Position numbers and translations under genes: made by a program. Source: Strongylocentrotus droebachiensis (lineage: Eukaryota > Echinodermata > Echinoidea > Camarodonta > Strongylocentrotidae). Taken from it: 64,000 nucleotides of DNA. Below are positions 17,466 to 29,657 of the stretch, piece by piece. The stretch is taken from NCBI GenBank assembly GCA_035222895.1, contig JAVYIG010002516.1, forward strand, positions 179,270 to 243,269, given 5' to 3'. The notes beneath the pieces were generated by a model that saw only the letters and a program-made list of their open reading frames with translations, was not told where the DNA came from and searched no databases. Every line of letters begins with the position of its first letter. Positions within the stretch are counted from its first letter, which is position 1.

Positions 17466-18835
17466 CAAACTATATCTAACTTATCTACATCATAAAATAA
17501 TACAGGAAAACAAATTCTGAAACTACATGTATATCGTAAACTTAACACAATTTTTTTCTAAATTGTGAAATACTACTCTAAGGCATTTCAAACTAAAAAA
17601 TATTAAGACTGCATGCTTTGAACGTACATGCATTACATGAAAGATGTTTTTTCAACTTAGAATTATTATAATGAAATAAACATACAGTCTAGCCAAATAT
17701 CTATTACAGATAGAACTAATCCCTTCATACTGATGGAAAAAATGTTGTCTTATCTAGCAGCCTTTTCTTTAAAAATGACATTCTATGTACTCAGATAAAC
17801 ACTTTGACAAACCAACAAATGATTAAGGCAGACTTAAATGGACTATCTTTGTTCATTTAACGTCCAGATCATAACTTCAACCATTTCTGTTCATATAATT
17901 CTCTGCACGTTGACTTTCTGCTGAGGATATATGATGGCAAAAAAAGAAAACAATGGAGTGCTTGCAAAAACTACCATTATATTGCTGTATTGCTCAATCA
18001 TGAATATATTTCGTGCTGAAGATTCAAAATAATCTTAAACTGATATAAAAAAATTAAACTTCTGTTCATGTTTTGTTATTCCGCACCATGCAGCTACATA
18101 CATGTTAGACTTGGTGCATGTACCTACAAAAATGCATAACTGTGAACTTTGATTGCAATACATATCGTACATGCACTGAACTTTACATGGTAAAAGCGTT
18201 TCATGGTCATTCTTTCTGTACCCTATTCCTTGTAAATTCAGACAATGTCTGCTCATTTAAAACTGAGAACAGTAAATATATGGATTCAGCTAGAGGACTC
18301 ATCATAACCCCCTTCTCTAAGTAATTTGTATAGATGTAAAAACTTTGTAAATATATTGTATATAAGCGAAGATAGTAGCATGCAAGAATGCCAAAAACAG
18401 CATGGTAGTGCTAAACAGGCCTGGGACCACCTACAATTATACATGGGGGCATGAAACATGACAATGGCATCAAAAGTATACATTTAATTAAACAGGAATA
18501 GGTTATATATTAAATAAAGGAGTGGAAACTACTGAGATATAAACTTTTTGTGTTTAAATCTTCCTTCAGAATTTAGATAGATTTGAGACTGAGAAAGGGC
18601 ATTTCAGTGCTATCAATTGCAAACTGGTTCAGTAACAATTCTTTTCTTTTCTGTGCAATGTTTCCTGCATTATCTAGTGCCATTACATGCAGTTCTATCA
18701 AAATCAAATGCAGCCATATTTGGGGAGGTTGTTTCAGTTTTAGTAGATTAATTAATATCCAGATTCCAGAACATGTCACATAATTCGCCCTTGTGTATTG
18801 TAGTAAACATGCATTTCAATGGGATGTTGTGAAAC

Positions 18836-19206
18836 TTGTAAAGACCAGTTATGGTCATGCGATTGCATTGTGAAAGAAACGTTGTGGAATCGATCAGAAA
18901 AGGTTGATCATCTAGCATAAGTATTGGTGTGTTCTGGAATCATCAAAATGATAAGAAATTTGGCCCAGTCTTGGTAAAGTAACAAGCACTGTACACAAAA
19001 ATATGTATATGGGACTACATGAACATGTGGCATAAAAATGTGTCCCAATTTTTATGTTACATGCCATATCTAGAATACCAAAGCATTTGAAGAGCCATGC
19101 TTTTCAGGGAACATTTTGTATTTGATGTTCTTCCACACTTGCATAATACAATGATGACGCTCACAAATTATTTTCACCTCTTCCCAGAACTCAACCTTCT
19201 CTTTAA
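18836..19206 (+). mobile_element. TIR element family B, copy 2
   Basis: Homologous to 7313-7704 over its whole length. The left inverted repeat is eroded and the right end is intact, ending CTCTTTAA. Its terminal TTAA (19203-19206) is also the first TTAA of the next element. Confidence 0.8.
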
Positions 19207-19765
19207 AGGGATAGTTGAGTTCTGTTGCAGAGGGCACTACACAATTTTATTTTTTTGGTGAGATAATGAAAAACTGAGTGTCAAATTTGAAAGAACATAC
19301 AATTTAAATGACAAAATCATCTGTTTGATCAAAATCGGTTCAGAGACGGCTGAAATATCCATAAATATAACGATTTCTAATATTTGTTTACCACCACAAA
19401 TATTTGATAATTTGAAAAAACGAAATTGCGCCTTTTACGTTGTATTTTAGCCAATGCCAATGTTGGCTTTATTGTTGGCTTTTTCGTGTTGGTTTTATTA
19501 AGCCCAACTAGCCGGCCCATGTATTGTTATTATTAATTAATTGATTAATTAATTAACAGTCACTGTATTTTTTTTTAAGTGGAGCTAAATTTGTATGATC
19601 GTATTAGCTAAATTTCACACATTTTGGGTCTAAAATTACCTTCATAGCAATTTTAGGTTCTAAAAGGGCACTAGAAATGTCATAGATACCGGTAAGAATA
19701 AGAGCAATAACCATGCACTTTGAAGGCAATTGCGGTCTGAAAACAGAACTCAACTATCCCTTTAA
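19203..19765 (+). mobile_element. TIR element family C (563 bp)
   Basis: Perfect inverted repeats of about 24 bp starting TTAAAGGGATAGTTGAGTTC. The termini are clearly related to family B but the body differs. It is inserted at the terminal TTAA of a family B copy. Confidence 0.88.
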
Positions 19766-20229
19766 CAGCATGACATCTTGTCTTTAAATTCATTTTTATA
19801 ATAACCCATATGATCAAATGAATCCAATCGAAAGTAAAACCAATCAAATGATGCCCAGCAAAACATTACCTTACAATTCATTCAATCCTTTATAAAAAAT
19901 TCCAGGCAATAATCCAATTCAGTATTATAATCTATTTAGCATTATAATCTACAGTAGAACGTATATAATTTTTTAAATATTTTTTTTACAAGAGTGCATG
20001 TAGCTATATCATGCTACCATGCATGATTTATGAAGCTTTGATATTATAACTGACAATCTGATCTCTAGCAACTTTGCAGCTGTTTTTTTTTTCTTCTTCA
20101 TTTTTTAGCAACTTTCTTTTTTTAACTTTTATTGCAAATTGATATATGGCAGTAATAAAATCTGAATGATTTTTTTTTGTTGTATCATATTGCATATACA
20201 TTTGAATTCTATCTTGAGTGCTAAAGTCT

Positions 20230-20423
20230 TTAAGCTTATCAACACTAGTGTGGCTAGGAGGGATTAGACCACACAGCGAGGTCACTGACAGGTGGCTATC
20301 TCATCAACTCAGCTCTCAAATAACATAAGAAATAGAGGATCATGGGGGACCAACAGGCACCGATTGGGGACATTTTCTATATAGAGGGAGCAAGTAGCTA
20401 CAAGTAGAACAGTGGGGCTTTAA
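20230..20423 (+). mobile_element. TIR element family A, copy 2
   Basis: Homologous to 542-726 and 62508-62706 (shared GGAGGGATTAGACC, GGACCATGGGGGA-like block, and GGGGCTTTAA end). The left terminus is eroded (TTAAGCTTATC). Confidence 0.75.
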
Positions 20424-21412
20424 TGTATTAGAATACCATTACTGTATATCTATATTGGTATTTTCAGCACATGGATTTCAGTTATTTTCTAATAATTAAT
20501 TATAATCAATTTAGCATTATAATCTATAATAGAACGTGAAGTCCAACACATGTGATTTAATGCAAGTTTTTCTAAGTAAAACCTGATGCCAACTCTAGGG
20601 AAATGTGCCTCTATCAATGTGATGAGATGAAAGTTATCTTGATTAAACCCAAGTCCAGATGAAATGCTCTATTTGCAGTATGACTACAATGTGCATTAAA
20701 GCTTGTGAAGGTGAAAAGAACATTTCTAACAGTGGTTGCCTTACCATAGACTTTGTAATCTAAGAAATTAAAAACAAGAAGAAGATAAAAATTGTGCGAT
20801 AAAAGAGAGACAAAAGACACTATAAGACACCGGCAAAAAAAAAAGATCCCTTTGTATTACAACTACTCTAAATCACAATTCAATCTGTCAGTAAAATAGA
20901 TTGAGAGAGACATTTTGAAAGAGTTTGAAAGCTATTGCAAAGATTTGCACCATATCACCAAAGTCATCTAACTGTCAAGTGTAGTAAATAGTAAGAATAT
21001 CACTTCATCCTTTGGGAAATAGTCAAAATAGTATTATATTTTCATATAGGATAAGGAAGAGAATTTTTTTAAATATTATTTGTCATTTGACCGTGATCCT
21101 CATCTAAGGAACACAGTTGATCCATTTATTGGACTCTAGAACATAACAAATGTGAAATATCATCCTATATCTTTTCAAGGTGATAGCCACATTGCAAATT
21201 TCTTTGACATAATACAATTAAAAAAAACAGAGAATTTGGAACTACCGACATATCAGTCTTATTTCAATGCAAATAGGATCTAAAATCATAACACATATCA
21301 GTGCACACAGAGAGAAAATGTACAACGATTCTGTATTATGCCCATTAACAAAAGAAAACAGCAAATGAAAATTGTTGTGATTTAAGAAGTAAGCAACGTT
21401 TCAAATAATTAC

Positions 21413-21510
21413 CTCGATACTGGAGAGAGCCTCGGAAAGAAGTCTCTGGTTGACTCCGCACAGGTTAGGGACATTGTTCTTGCACTTGTGATGAACATTT
21501 ACATTACACA
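21413..21510 (-). CDS. prkcd: PKC coding exon 8: end of C1B and start of the hinge
   Basis: Completes V279 and encodes 280-311. It gives C1B ligands C280, H285, C288 and C296 with correct spacing, followed by CGVNQRLLSEALSSIE, typical of the start of the V3 hinge in PKC delta. The acceptor is GTACAG, the donor GTAATT and the end phase 0. A 6.9-kb intron separates it from the next coding exon. Confidence 0.96.
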
Positions 21511-21860
21511 CTGTACATGAGATGAGAAAATAGGATCATTTCCAATGAATCAACAATGCTTTGGTAACTATGTTTTTAAACACATGTTTATAACACATCC
21601 TTTTTATCATTGTGAGGGAATGCTATGAATCTATAAGTCTTTCAATCTGTAAGAAAATGGATTTCAATTGATTCAGCCAGGTTAATCTACTTTGTATATA
21701 TATCTCTTTACCTGTTGACAATGAGAGCTATAGGAACCAGAGTTAATCTGACATATCTAAATTAAGCTAATATCATAAATATATATCTACTAATTATCTA
21801 AATCTCACAAACTGTCATTGACAATGTTTTCATGTAGAATAGTTTCTTGCTTACTATACC

Positions 21861-22239
21861 CAGAGATGCCAACCTCTTGACACAAAAAAAACAGAATGAG
21901 TATCCTAAAAAAATCAGATTTTGGAGAGAAAAATCAGATTTGCATGAAAACTCGACACTACCACTGTAAAGTTTCAGAAAAATGTTTTACTGGTAAGTAC
22001 GGTCAAGTAAAATGTTTGCTCTTTCATTAAAATTTAATGAGAAAATTGTAAAGCAAAGTGTTTTTGGGGGTTGCGGGGGTTTACTTGTACATGTTTCTAT
22101 GGGATTCCGTTGTTTTTATGGGCTTTTAAGGGTTTTATTTTTTTTAATAATTTTTAAAAATGATGAAAAATCATATTTTAAGAGGTGATATCGTATTATC
22201 ATAATAAATACAATCTAATCGTACTGGTTGGCATCTCTG
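21861..22239 (+). mobile_element. hAT-like MITE (379 bp, CAGAGATGCCAAC ends)
   Basis: Inverted termini CAGAGATGCCAACC and GGTTGGCATCTCTG. The CAGNG start is typical of hAT transposons. TATACC directly precedes the left end (21855-21860) and directly follows the right end (22240-22245), a 6-bp match. hAT elements normally duplicate 8 bp, so the assignment is tentative. Confidence 0.7.
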
Positions 22240-22255
22240 TATACCACATATTTGT

Positions 22256-22330
22256 CAGCTGAGACCAAGAAGGGCATTAGATCATATATTTTTACACAGA
22301 GTTTAGTTAACGCCTTTATGGCTCTCAACA
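22256..22330 (+). repeat. Dispersed short hairpin repeat R, copy 2
   Basis: Contains AGACCAAGAAGGGCATTA facing TTAACGCCTTTATGGCTCT, homologous in layout to the copies at 12264, 32222 and 55696. Confidence 0.6.
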
Positions 22331-22536
22331 GAAAATATATGCAACTATTGGACTTATTTACTCTAATGCAGATAATGCTCTCTACTAAACATTTCTCATA
22401 TTTTATCTTGTGTGGTAGATACATGCACTATAAAATTATCCAATATTATGATCTACTTTATTATTTTATCTGACTTGCTTCCTCCCCCTTGACACGCCAA
22501 CCCGTACTCCGTGTTGCCTAGCAACATGATACGTAC

Positions 22537-22666
22537 CTTCACACTTGACGCCTTGTCTGAACAGACCGTAGAGCATAGTACCGCAATGGTCACAGAATGT
22601 AGGACTCTTATAGTTGTTGACTTTAAATCTATGGGGCATGTTGATGTTGAACCTCTCTTTCAGTTT
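22537..22666 (-). CDS. prkcd: PKC coding exon 7: first part of C1B
   Basis: Residues 236-278 plus one base. C1B ligands H247, C260, C263 and C277 are present, with the typical [18 protein letters not shown] stretch and the loop [10 protein letters not shown]. The Gln in the loop (RQG) is the conserved C1 residue that supports the diacylglycerol pocket. The acceptor is TTGATAG and the donor GTACGT. Confidence 0.96.
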
Positions 22667-23322
22667 CTATCAAAGCAACAACATAACAAAACATGAATAA
22701 GAGCATATGTAAACAATGAATAAGAGAATACAGTGTATACAGTTAGGGAATTGAAGATGACAGATCTTCAGTGACATTGAAGTGCTCAAATAAGGAAGTT
22801 TCAATCCTTTAAGTTTTATTATTGATACAAGTAATCATGAAAATTAGAACACCAAAGGTTTCTTAGAATTGACTACAGAAATGTGTTTAGTCATGATGAA
22901 TAATGAATACAATAGGTTCCTCATATAATTTGCCAGCCATCTTTATCAACATTATTACATAACAATTTGTATAAGACCTTATGTTTCCTTATATTGTCAT
23001 GATACTTTTAAATGTAATGTTGTATCATGTTATTCTTGTAATAATATTGTACACTTTGGCCTTCAGGTTTAATTGCATGTTTTTGACAAAATAACCATTA
23101 TGACATTGCAATTAATTAAATGAGATTTTAATCTTTTGTTGTTTTTTTTTTAATGCAAAAATTAGCCCCCTAACGAAAACAAATGACCACATGAGATACA
23201 TGATAAAGTTTGGGAGCTCCCAGACTTTTAACCCACACAAAAAAAAGTAATGGGTATTATGCAACACTTCCTGGATGGCACTATGATAGAAAGCAAAAGC
23301 TTTGATAACAAGAAAGTTGTAC
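22667..23322. other. PKC intron (coding exon 6 to 7)
   Basis: AT-rich; nothing recognised. Confidence 0.7.
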
Positions 23323-23408
23323 CTTGGTCTCTGTTGAATTGACTCCAGTGCCGGGGCATTTCCCAAGCACTTGGTTAAAGCAGCGTTTATGAACAGACAG
23401 CTCGCATT
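23323..23408 (-). CDS. prkcd: PKC coding exon 6: second half of C1A
   Basis: Completes E207 and encodes 208-235. It supplies C1A ligands C208, H213, C216 and C224 (CELSVHKRCFNQVLGKC), then a linker ending TETK. The acceptor is TGTGTAG, the donor GTACAA and the end phase 0. C1A with all eight zinc ligands should bind diacylglycerol or phorbol ester. Confidence 0.95.
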
Positions 23409-24457
23409 CTACACAATAAACATACAAAAGGCATTGTATTAAATTGTGTACATGTATGTAACATGAACAATGGCTGAAGTGTCTCAGTCTGAAGTCATAT
23501 CTTTTGTAAATGGTGTGACATGAAAAGCAAAATAAAATTACAGCTATTGCAGCAGGTAGACCAGCATATGGTTACTGTACCTCAGTTCCGAACAAAACGT
23601 CTGGGTCACAGGTCAAGACTGCCCGACTGTACTAGCCCATTGACTTCTGCATTTTCGATCCTGTACCTTTTCTTTTTTCATTACTCCACTTTTTCACTAG
23701 ATATATTCATCTAAATTTATCTTGATCCTATGAAAAAGGACAAGCTATCTTTAGCCCAAATATTAAATGCAATAATACAAATTGGACAGTTTGGACTCTC
23801 AGGAGCACTGGAAGGGTTAAGACAACTTCTTTTCACCTACATATTTTTTAATACACAAACACACACTCAGACACACCAAATAAAAACAAAAAGCAAAACT
23901 AATCAATATACTGACATAATGAGAAAAAAAGCATCGTACTATATTCTTCCAACCCTAATTTCCACTTTCAAAGTGAAACAAAATATCCAAGACCATTGAG
24001 TAGTGGTTTTGTCTTGGCCCTTTGGAAAGAAATCTATGTCTAACCCCTTGAAAGTTGCGTGCCATACAAACAATTTGAAAATGAAACCAAATTAATTGAA
24101 ACACTGTGTGATCTAAAAATGACAATGCTCAAGAAGTGTATGAAGGGTAAATAGAAATTATAATTCTCCCTTCCTCATTCTCATCCAGTAATTTCTACTA
24201 ATTAGAGACGAGCAAATTATTCCCATCTGCCGGAGAGAATTAAACACCTCGTCTTTTTCGTTTTAAATAAACCGAAGGCTTAATTTGGCTGTATATTGAT
24301 AAATCTACTAACAACTGATTAATATTTGACTTCCCATCAGAAATGATAGTTGAGAAGATACAAAATGCTGTTGTCACATGCATTGAACAAGTGTGTATTA
24401 AGTGCTCAAATGATATTGGTTTATATTAACTAGAAGATAATGAATTCAGTACATTAC
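23409..24457. other. PKC intron (coding exon 5 to 6)
   Basis: AT-rich, with a short CA-rich stretch near 23860-23885. No element or exon recognised. Confidence 0.7.
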
Positions 24458-24492
24458 CCATGCATCTGTATCCTTGTGTACCAACGAGACCC
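24458..24492 (-). CDS. prkcd: PKC coding exon 5: 35-nt micro-exon in C1A
   Basis: Only 35 nt: completes W195 and encodes residues 196-206 (GLVGTQGYRCM) plus the first base of E207. It contains the QGY motif and the zinc ligand C205 that every C1 domain has. The acceptor is TTTGCAG and the donor GTAATG. Both flanking phases fit exactly and skipping it would break the frame, so it is probably constitutive. It is too short for simple ORF calling. Confidence 0.93.
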
Positions 24493-25265
24493 CTGCAAAG
24501 CAGCAACAACAAGAGAACAAAACAATTCCTTACTATTGAAAGAACATGATGACAATTTATAACACTAATGTCATCTCCTCACTACACAATATATATTTAA
24601 TATTATAACAATCATCTTGGACCCCATGGAAGAACAGTCTTGTCTCCATGGCTTGACTAAACTGGGTGTCCTTCCGACTTCATTATTGTCTTCTTCTTTT
24701 CTTTTTTTACATATCATATTATGTTTGTTTAAATGTTTATTTATATTATGTTTTAAATGTTCTGTATATATATCGTGTATATCGTGTATTCTCTGAATTC
24801 ACAATAGTGAATTCAGAGAATGAATAAATCAAATCAAATCAAATCAGACAGAATAAGAGTTGTTTGTTCAACATCACAGACAAATTGAAGTCTTGAAATA
24901 TACTTGCAAACAGGTAATCTACAACTCTGTTTACACTTTGAATATCTATTCTTTAATGTTTTCTACTCATTTAATCATACCAAAGCACCTATATACAGTA
25001 TTAATGGTAACGTAGCATTTATCCTTGCTATTAAATGAAATATTTTACTACTTCTACCCTTTTCATATTTGTCATCCCTTTCTATCATCATGATTTTTAC
25101 ATCATAAAATCATAAAATCATCTTACTTTAAGCGTTGAAATGGTAATTATACCCAAATTGGCTTCTTAACAGAAACATATATCTGACAATTTGATTGAAT
25201 AAATGAAACAATCATGTAGAATCTATAAACCAGATATTCCTTTGAGATTATGATAAATAACATAC
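24493..25265. other. PKC intron (coding exon 4 to 5)
   Basis: Holds a probable LINE 3' end (24615-24846). The rest is AT-rich. Confidence 0.75.
24615..24846 (+). mobile_element. Probable 5'-truncated LINE, 3' UTR and AAATC-repeat tail
   Basis: Starts in GGACCCCATGGAAGAACAGT and runs through a T/A-rich 3' UTR-like stretch. It then has a perfect hairpin (ATTCTCTGAATTCAC and complement) and a tail GAATAAATCAAATC with repeated AAATC units. CR1/jockey-type LINEs end in such short tandem tails rather than poly(A). No coding part remains. Confidence 0.5.
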
Positions 25266-25461
25266 CAAATAAATTCATTGCAGTAGCTGCAGTAAGCTGG
25301 AGTGCGGAAGTAGTGTGGGGTGAACTTATGACCCCGATGCTCGTGAACTTTGGCCTTCCTGATGGCTACACGTCGCTTGGTCAGCAGCCCTGTCGTATCG
25401 TCTTTCTTATCCATGTCAGAATTGTGGTGTGAAACGGTGCTCCTAACGCTGTTCATAGGAT
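25266..25461 (-). CDS. prkcd: PKC coding exon 4: linker, pseudosubstrate and first half of C1A
   Basis: Residues 130-195. After a polar linker the pseudosubstrate TKRRVAIRKAKVHEH (157-171) has Ala162 where a substrate would have Ser/Thr. In this family it occupies the active site and holds the kinase off until diacylglycerol binds C1. C1A then begins with H174, C187 and C190. The exon ends inside the Trp195 codon (donor GTATGT), which is completed by the next exon. A degenerate telomere-like repeat lies just upstream in the adjoining intron. Confidence 0.96.
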
Positions 25462-26619
25462 CTGTTTCAACAAAATGAAAGATGAAAATGAAAAGTGTGA
25501 AACGGTGCTTCTTGCAAGTTGTCCAGGGACATGACACGGTCCCTTCACCGCCCAATTGAACTGTTGCAACTAAAATGAAAGATATTTTTATGTTAGGTAT
25601 AAGGTTATTGTTAGAGTTATGGTTAGGGCTTGCGTTGCAGTTAGATTTTAGGTTAGGACTAAAGTTAAGGCTAGGTATAGGGTTAGAGTTAGGTTTCAGG
25701 TTAGGTTTAGGTTTAGTATTGGGTCCAGAATTAACGTTAAGAATTATGTTAGTGCGGAAAATTGACGGCAGAGCAGTTGTCGTCAGAGCCTGTGTCATAC
25801 TGACCATTTACGGTGTACATTCCTGCCATCTTAACCGCATAACCGCATACAGAGAAAGACTCACGACGAATGAGTGTGAAACTGTATTTTCCCAGGCTTT
25901 TATCATGCATACATATATACTGTACATACAGATTGCCTATATAACAAACTCTCTCATACAAGGTTTCATAAACTACATGTTGCGACGTCTATTGAAAATC
26001 ATTCATCCATGAATTATTCTTTGTGGAATTTATCACTTCCTCACCCTGGTCCTGCATATTCTTCCCAAACAATATCAAAATCCCTGAACAATAAGAAATG
26101 ACTGCTAGACAAGGGGAAACATAAAGGTTTTCCTATCCTTGGCAGTGTATTATAAAGAGTTGCGATTAATTCAAACCAATCACATTTTAAAATCAGTGGT
26201 AACTGTGTACCTAAGAGACAGGAGTTGTGATCAATTACAAGTTGCAAATGATTCAAATCAATCAAAATTATTCATCATGAATGGTGGAGCATATTCTACA
26301 GAAGAAAAAAAATCTCTGAAAAACTGCTCGACTATGTCAATCATTAAAACAGCAACATGCATAACCTTTGTTTTCTACATTTTGTCATATCACAACTTCT
26401 CTGTAAATCACAACAAAAGTATTTAATAAAAAGAAGAAAGAAAGAGAGGAGATTTTTTTTTTTGTAGACAACTTACCGGTACCACATAAAGAGGCAGACT
26501 GTTATTCTTACCACATACACTGTACATATCAAAGTTGAAAATCAATTAAAAAATAAATCATACTCTCTGAATCATAAATATTAGAATAAATATATCCAAA
26601 TTAGACTTGTTCATCTCAC
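25462..26619. other. PKC intron (coding exon 3 to 4)
   Basis: Contains the degenerate GTTAGG-type repeat at 25592-25723. The rest is AT-rich and unrecognised. Confidence 0.75.
25592..25723 (+). repeat. Degenerate telomere-like (GGTTAG)n tract
   Basis: About 130 bp of imperfect hexamer units such as GGTTAG, GTTAGG and AGGTTT, resembling a decayed TTAGGG array. It gives an Asn/Pro/Lys-rich pseudo-peptide on the minus strand that is not a gene. Confidence 0.75.
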
Positions 26620-26689
26620 CTCCTCCTCCTCCTTCCTCTGGGAAACAACGAAGCTGGACTTGCAGACGACCGAACGGCATGAGATCCAG
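26620..26689 (-). CDS. prkcd: PKC coding exon 3: end of the C2-like domain
   Basis: Residues 107-129 plus the first base of D130. The sequence begins LDLMPFGRLQVQLRCF, the final strand of a C2-like domain (compare WLDLxPxGxxxxxxxYF in the family). It ends in a short Glu/Gly linker (PEEGGGG). The acceptor is TGTGTAG and the donor GTGAGA. The GGA codon run at the 3' end makes this linker prone to length variation. Confidence 0.93.
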
Positions 26690-28159
26690 CTACACAATAA
26701 CGAAAATTGAGATAATGTACACATACTTTATACGATGGTCATTACATATTGTTTCCTGAAAATACCTTGTAATGAAAACTAAAATGCTCAATGAAAACCC
26801 ATTAAGTATGCTCTAATGTGCAATCGTGCATACATAAATTATATTTCTACAACTAAATGGGTTGCTATTTAGAGCAAGAGTAATTATCATTCTTTTCAGG
26901 TAGTTTCAATTCAATTAACAGTGGCGACGGTCATTATAAAAGCACCTTCCTGGTTATAATGCAATGTTCTTTCATTTGATACTCTGTAACATGTATATTG
27001 CATATGACTACCATACACAATATAGGCTTGAATATCACAACCTGAAGTACACCGTATATTTGTGATCACGTTGGATTGCTAATACATCAGAAGTACTCTC
27101 CAATTCTACAATATTTGAAATGGGAAAATCCTGAAGCATGGCTCTGACTTTCAATTCCACGAAAGCAATTGGTAAGCTCTATGCCTCTGGGCAGAATTCA
27201 CCTCCTTGTAAAAAATCCAGTTTCTATAATGAGGGTGAAGCCTGCATAAATACACTTCCCATTTAACCCTTCGTCTACTGAATTCCTGTATTCTCATACC
27301 ATTAAATACAGAGAGCACCCGTTTCCTGTAGGCAATGGGAAAGATAAAAAAATCCTGCAACAGGTCAAATTATCTCGGAAAAGCCACAGATGCTTCAAAC
27401 AAAATGATGACCATCAGTTTATGAATATTACTTATCTTTCAGTGCTCATTATTCTGAGAAGGTTATACCTCTAGATTTTCTCCTTTTTTAAATAATATTT
27501 TTATTTTTTTCTTCAAAATTCAATGACTTCAACTGATTCATAGACAAACAATTTTTGTTTTGGTTGTGGTTGACATGCCTAGCAATGGCTTAAAACTATC
27601 TAACGTATCCCAAGGATAAGCCCAAAAGTAGATGAGTAGGTGAGAAAAAAATGCTGCTAGTGGTGATTGTGATGGATGACAAATCATCATTCAAAAGATC
27701 CCCAGGGGTTATTGTTCTACAGTGGTTGTGATTAGTAAAACTACATGTACTTGCAAAACAATATTTCATATAAACTCTATTTCAGGCGACTGGAGGTAAC
27801 TGTTTTGAGTTTCCATTATATGGCTTCACAAACAGGAGGATTTGTAGAAGAAAACAAGAATTATAGAATAATAATTTTAATAAATATACTCTATTGATGT
27901 AGAGAAAGCATGAAATAGCAAGCAACCCTCAATTTATATTTATTTATTTACTTTTTTTTTTTAGGGGGGGGGGGGGGGGGGCATACGCACCAAACCCTTG
28001 TAGTTACAAGCTCTGCCTACATGTAAATGCCTGGTGTATATTATGCATTATACATTGTATGTGAAACCTGTAGGCCTTCTGTTGAGATTAACAATACCAT
28101 GATACACAACACATCGACCATTGCCGATAACAAAGAAGATGATAGAGTAAGTTACTCAC
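26690..28159. other. PKC intron (coding exon 2 to 3)
   Basis: Contains a T-run followed by G18 (27951-27981). The rest is AT-rich with no recognised element. Confidence 0.75.
27951..27981 (+). repeat. T-run plus G18 tract
   Basis: A pyrimidine-to-purine homopolymer switch like that at 14594-14633. Confidence 0.95.
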
Positions 28160-28359
28160 CCATTTTGTTTCAATCCTGCCATCCATGCCGCACATAGCAG
28201 CCAGCTCATTGACCTTGTAGTTGGACTCCGCCAGGTAGGACTCTGGCCTGTTATAAACAATGATCTGGATGACACGGCCATCGTAAAGATGAGAATCAAA
28301 ACACTTGTTCCATTCTACAAAGGCCGTCTTCCTCTTCTGCCTCAACTGTGTTTGTCCAT
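28160..28359 (-). CDS. prkcd: PKC coding exon 2: core of the C2-like domain
   Basis: Completes N40 and encodes residues 41-106. The segment TAFVEWNKCFDSHLYDGRVI aligns by eye with the PKC delta stretch around YPEWKSTFDAHIYEGRVIQ. The calcium-binding aspartate loops of classical PKC C2 domains are not seen, as expected for a novel PKC. The acceptor is CTATTAG and the donor GTGAGT. The exon starts in phase 1 and ends in phase 0 at W106, matching its neighbours. Confidence 0.95.
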
Positions 28360-29351
28360 CTAATAGAGAAAGTAAAAAACAAATTAAATGTGTCAAACAA
28401 AGGGAAAAAAAAGGGTTGAAATACTTCACGCCTCAACAATTTAATTCTTATCATGTACATTTTGTTGAAATTCTTTATTGATAATCTCATTTGTTGGTTT
28501 CTTTTGATATACTTTTCATAATCACTATTTTCCAATATTAATTCATTAGAATCTAATCCATTTTTCCATAGGACTTAACATAGGACTTAACTAGGAAGTT
28601 CACTGTCATTGTCTTTACATTATAAATCTTTGATTTTTCATCTTCTATCATTTCAACAACTCCATATATATCTCAATGGAGGTATATTTGCTGATGTAGC
28701 CTGCAGTGAAAACAGTATCTGGCCTCTAGTACCATATCTATATAGACCTTACCAACAGTTCAGTAAATAGCACTTTACATGTATAACCCGTGGAAAACGC
28801 ATCATAGATAGATACAGCAACAAACAAAGTTCATTCCGAAGAATGAAGATCACATGGATCATGCAGCATAACCAATTAGGCAAGAATGCATGATAACCAA
28901 TCATAATGTTAATGTAGAGTACTTCAGTTTTACTTAAAACAAAGAAAAAAAAATGGTGATAGTTGAAAGGAAAAAAAAATCCTCAAAACTCTGATCTCAT
29001 CTTGTTTCTCAAACAATTTTATTTGGTCACACAAGTGGACTCAAAATAATGTTGTTATTTTTTTTTTTTTTTTTAGTTAAAAATAAAAAAATAAAAGCAA
29101 AAGCAAAGCTGATATACCACAAAATCAAAGCCTTCAAGTGTAATTCTACTCATTGATCACGAAAGGAGATTAACGACATTTCACACTTCCACTGAACTTA
29201 TCCACTTCAGTGTACTCCCTTAAATGTGAAAGCAATCCCAGTTGACCAAGAACGAAATACATTTTACATCTCTGTCGCTGGTTTGCTAGTAGTCCCCTGT
29301 GATCAAATGTAGCAAGCAGCGTTATGCTTGATTTATTTCAGTACATGCATG

Positions 29352-29657
29352 AGCCCTGTTTTCATCAGCTCAAGTTTGCCAAACTCTCCCGATCGCAAAT
29401 TAACCAATTCATTTGCTTCTTCATCAGCCTGCAGTTGCAAAAAAGTGGGATATTTGGTCGAGAAATATCCCAAAAATGTTGGTCTTGTTTCCAAAATATC
29501 CTGCTATTTGGGAAATAGCTGGCTAATTTGAGCCCATCCAAGCTAGTTTGTGATGAGCGATCGGTCTAGTGAGGACGCAATTTCGAGCTTTGGGATAATA
29601 TCCTGAGTCTGAAAGTAGCGGGTTATTTGGCAAACTCGAGCTGATGAGGACAGACCT
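29352..29657 (+). mobile_element. TIR element family L, copy 1
   Basis: About 306 bp, homologous to 41916-42220. The ends are inverted (CATCAGCTCAAGTTTGCCAA and its complement near 29630-29657). Its copy at 41916 has inverted repeats of about 40 bp starting AGGCCTGTCCTCATCAGCT. Confidence 0.82.

Larger units (their letters stand above)
14471..21412. other. Large PKC intron (coding exon 8 to 9, 6.9 kb)
   Basis: No exon was found inside. Contents in order: T23-G17 tract (14594-14633), TIR element F (15776-16119), 206-bp tandem duplication (17045-17465), TIR elements B copy 2 and C back to back (18836-19765), TIR element A copy 2 (20230-20423). Stretches between these are AT-rich and unrecognised. 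Confidence 0.8.
21511..22536. other. PKC intron (coding exon 7 to 8)
   Basis: Contains the hAT-like element at 21861-22239 and, about 16 bp beyond it, a short hairpin repeat (22256-22330). Otherwise AT-rich. Confidence 0.8.

Noticed and set aside
25223-25807. A 194-residue open frame covering the pseudosubstrate exon
   Set aside because: Only 25266-25461 is exon; the N-terminal Asn/Pro-rich part is the telomere-like repeat in the intron, and splice sites bound the real exon.
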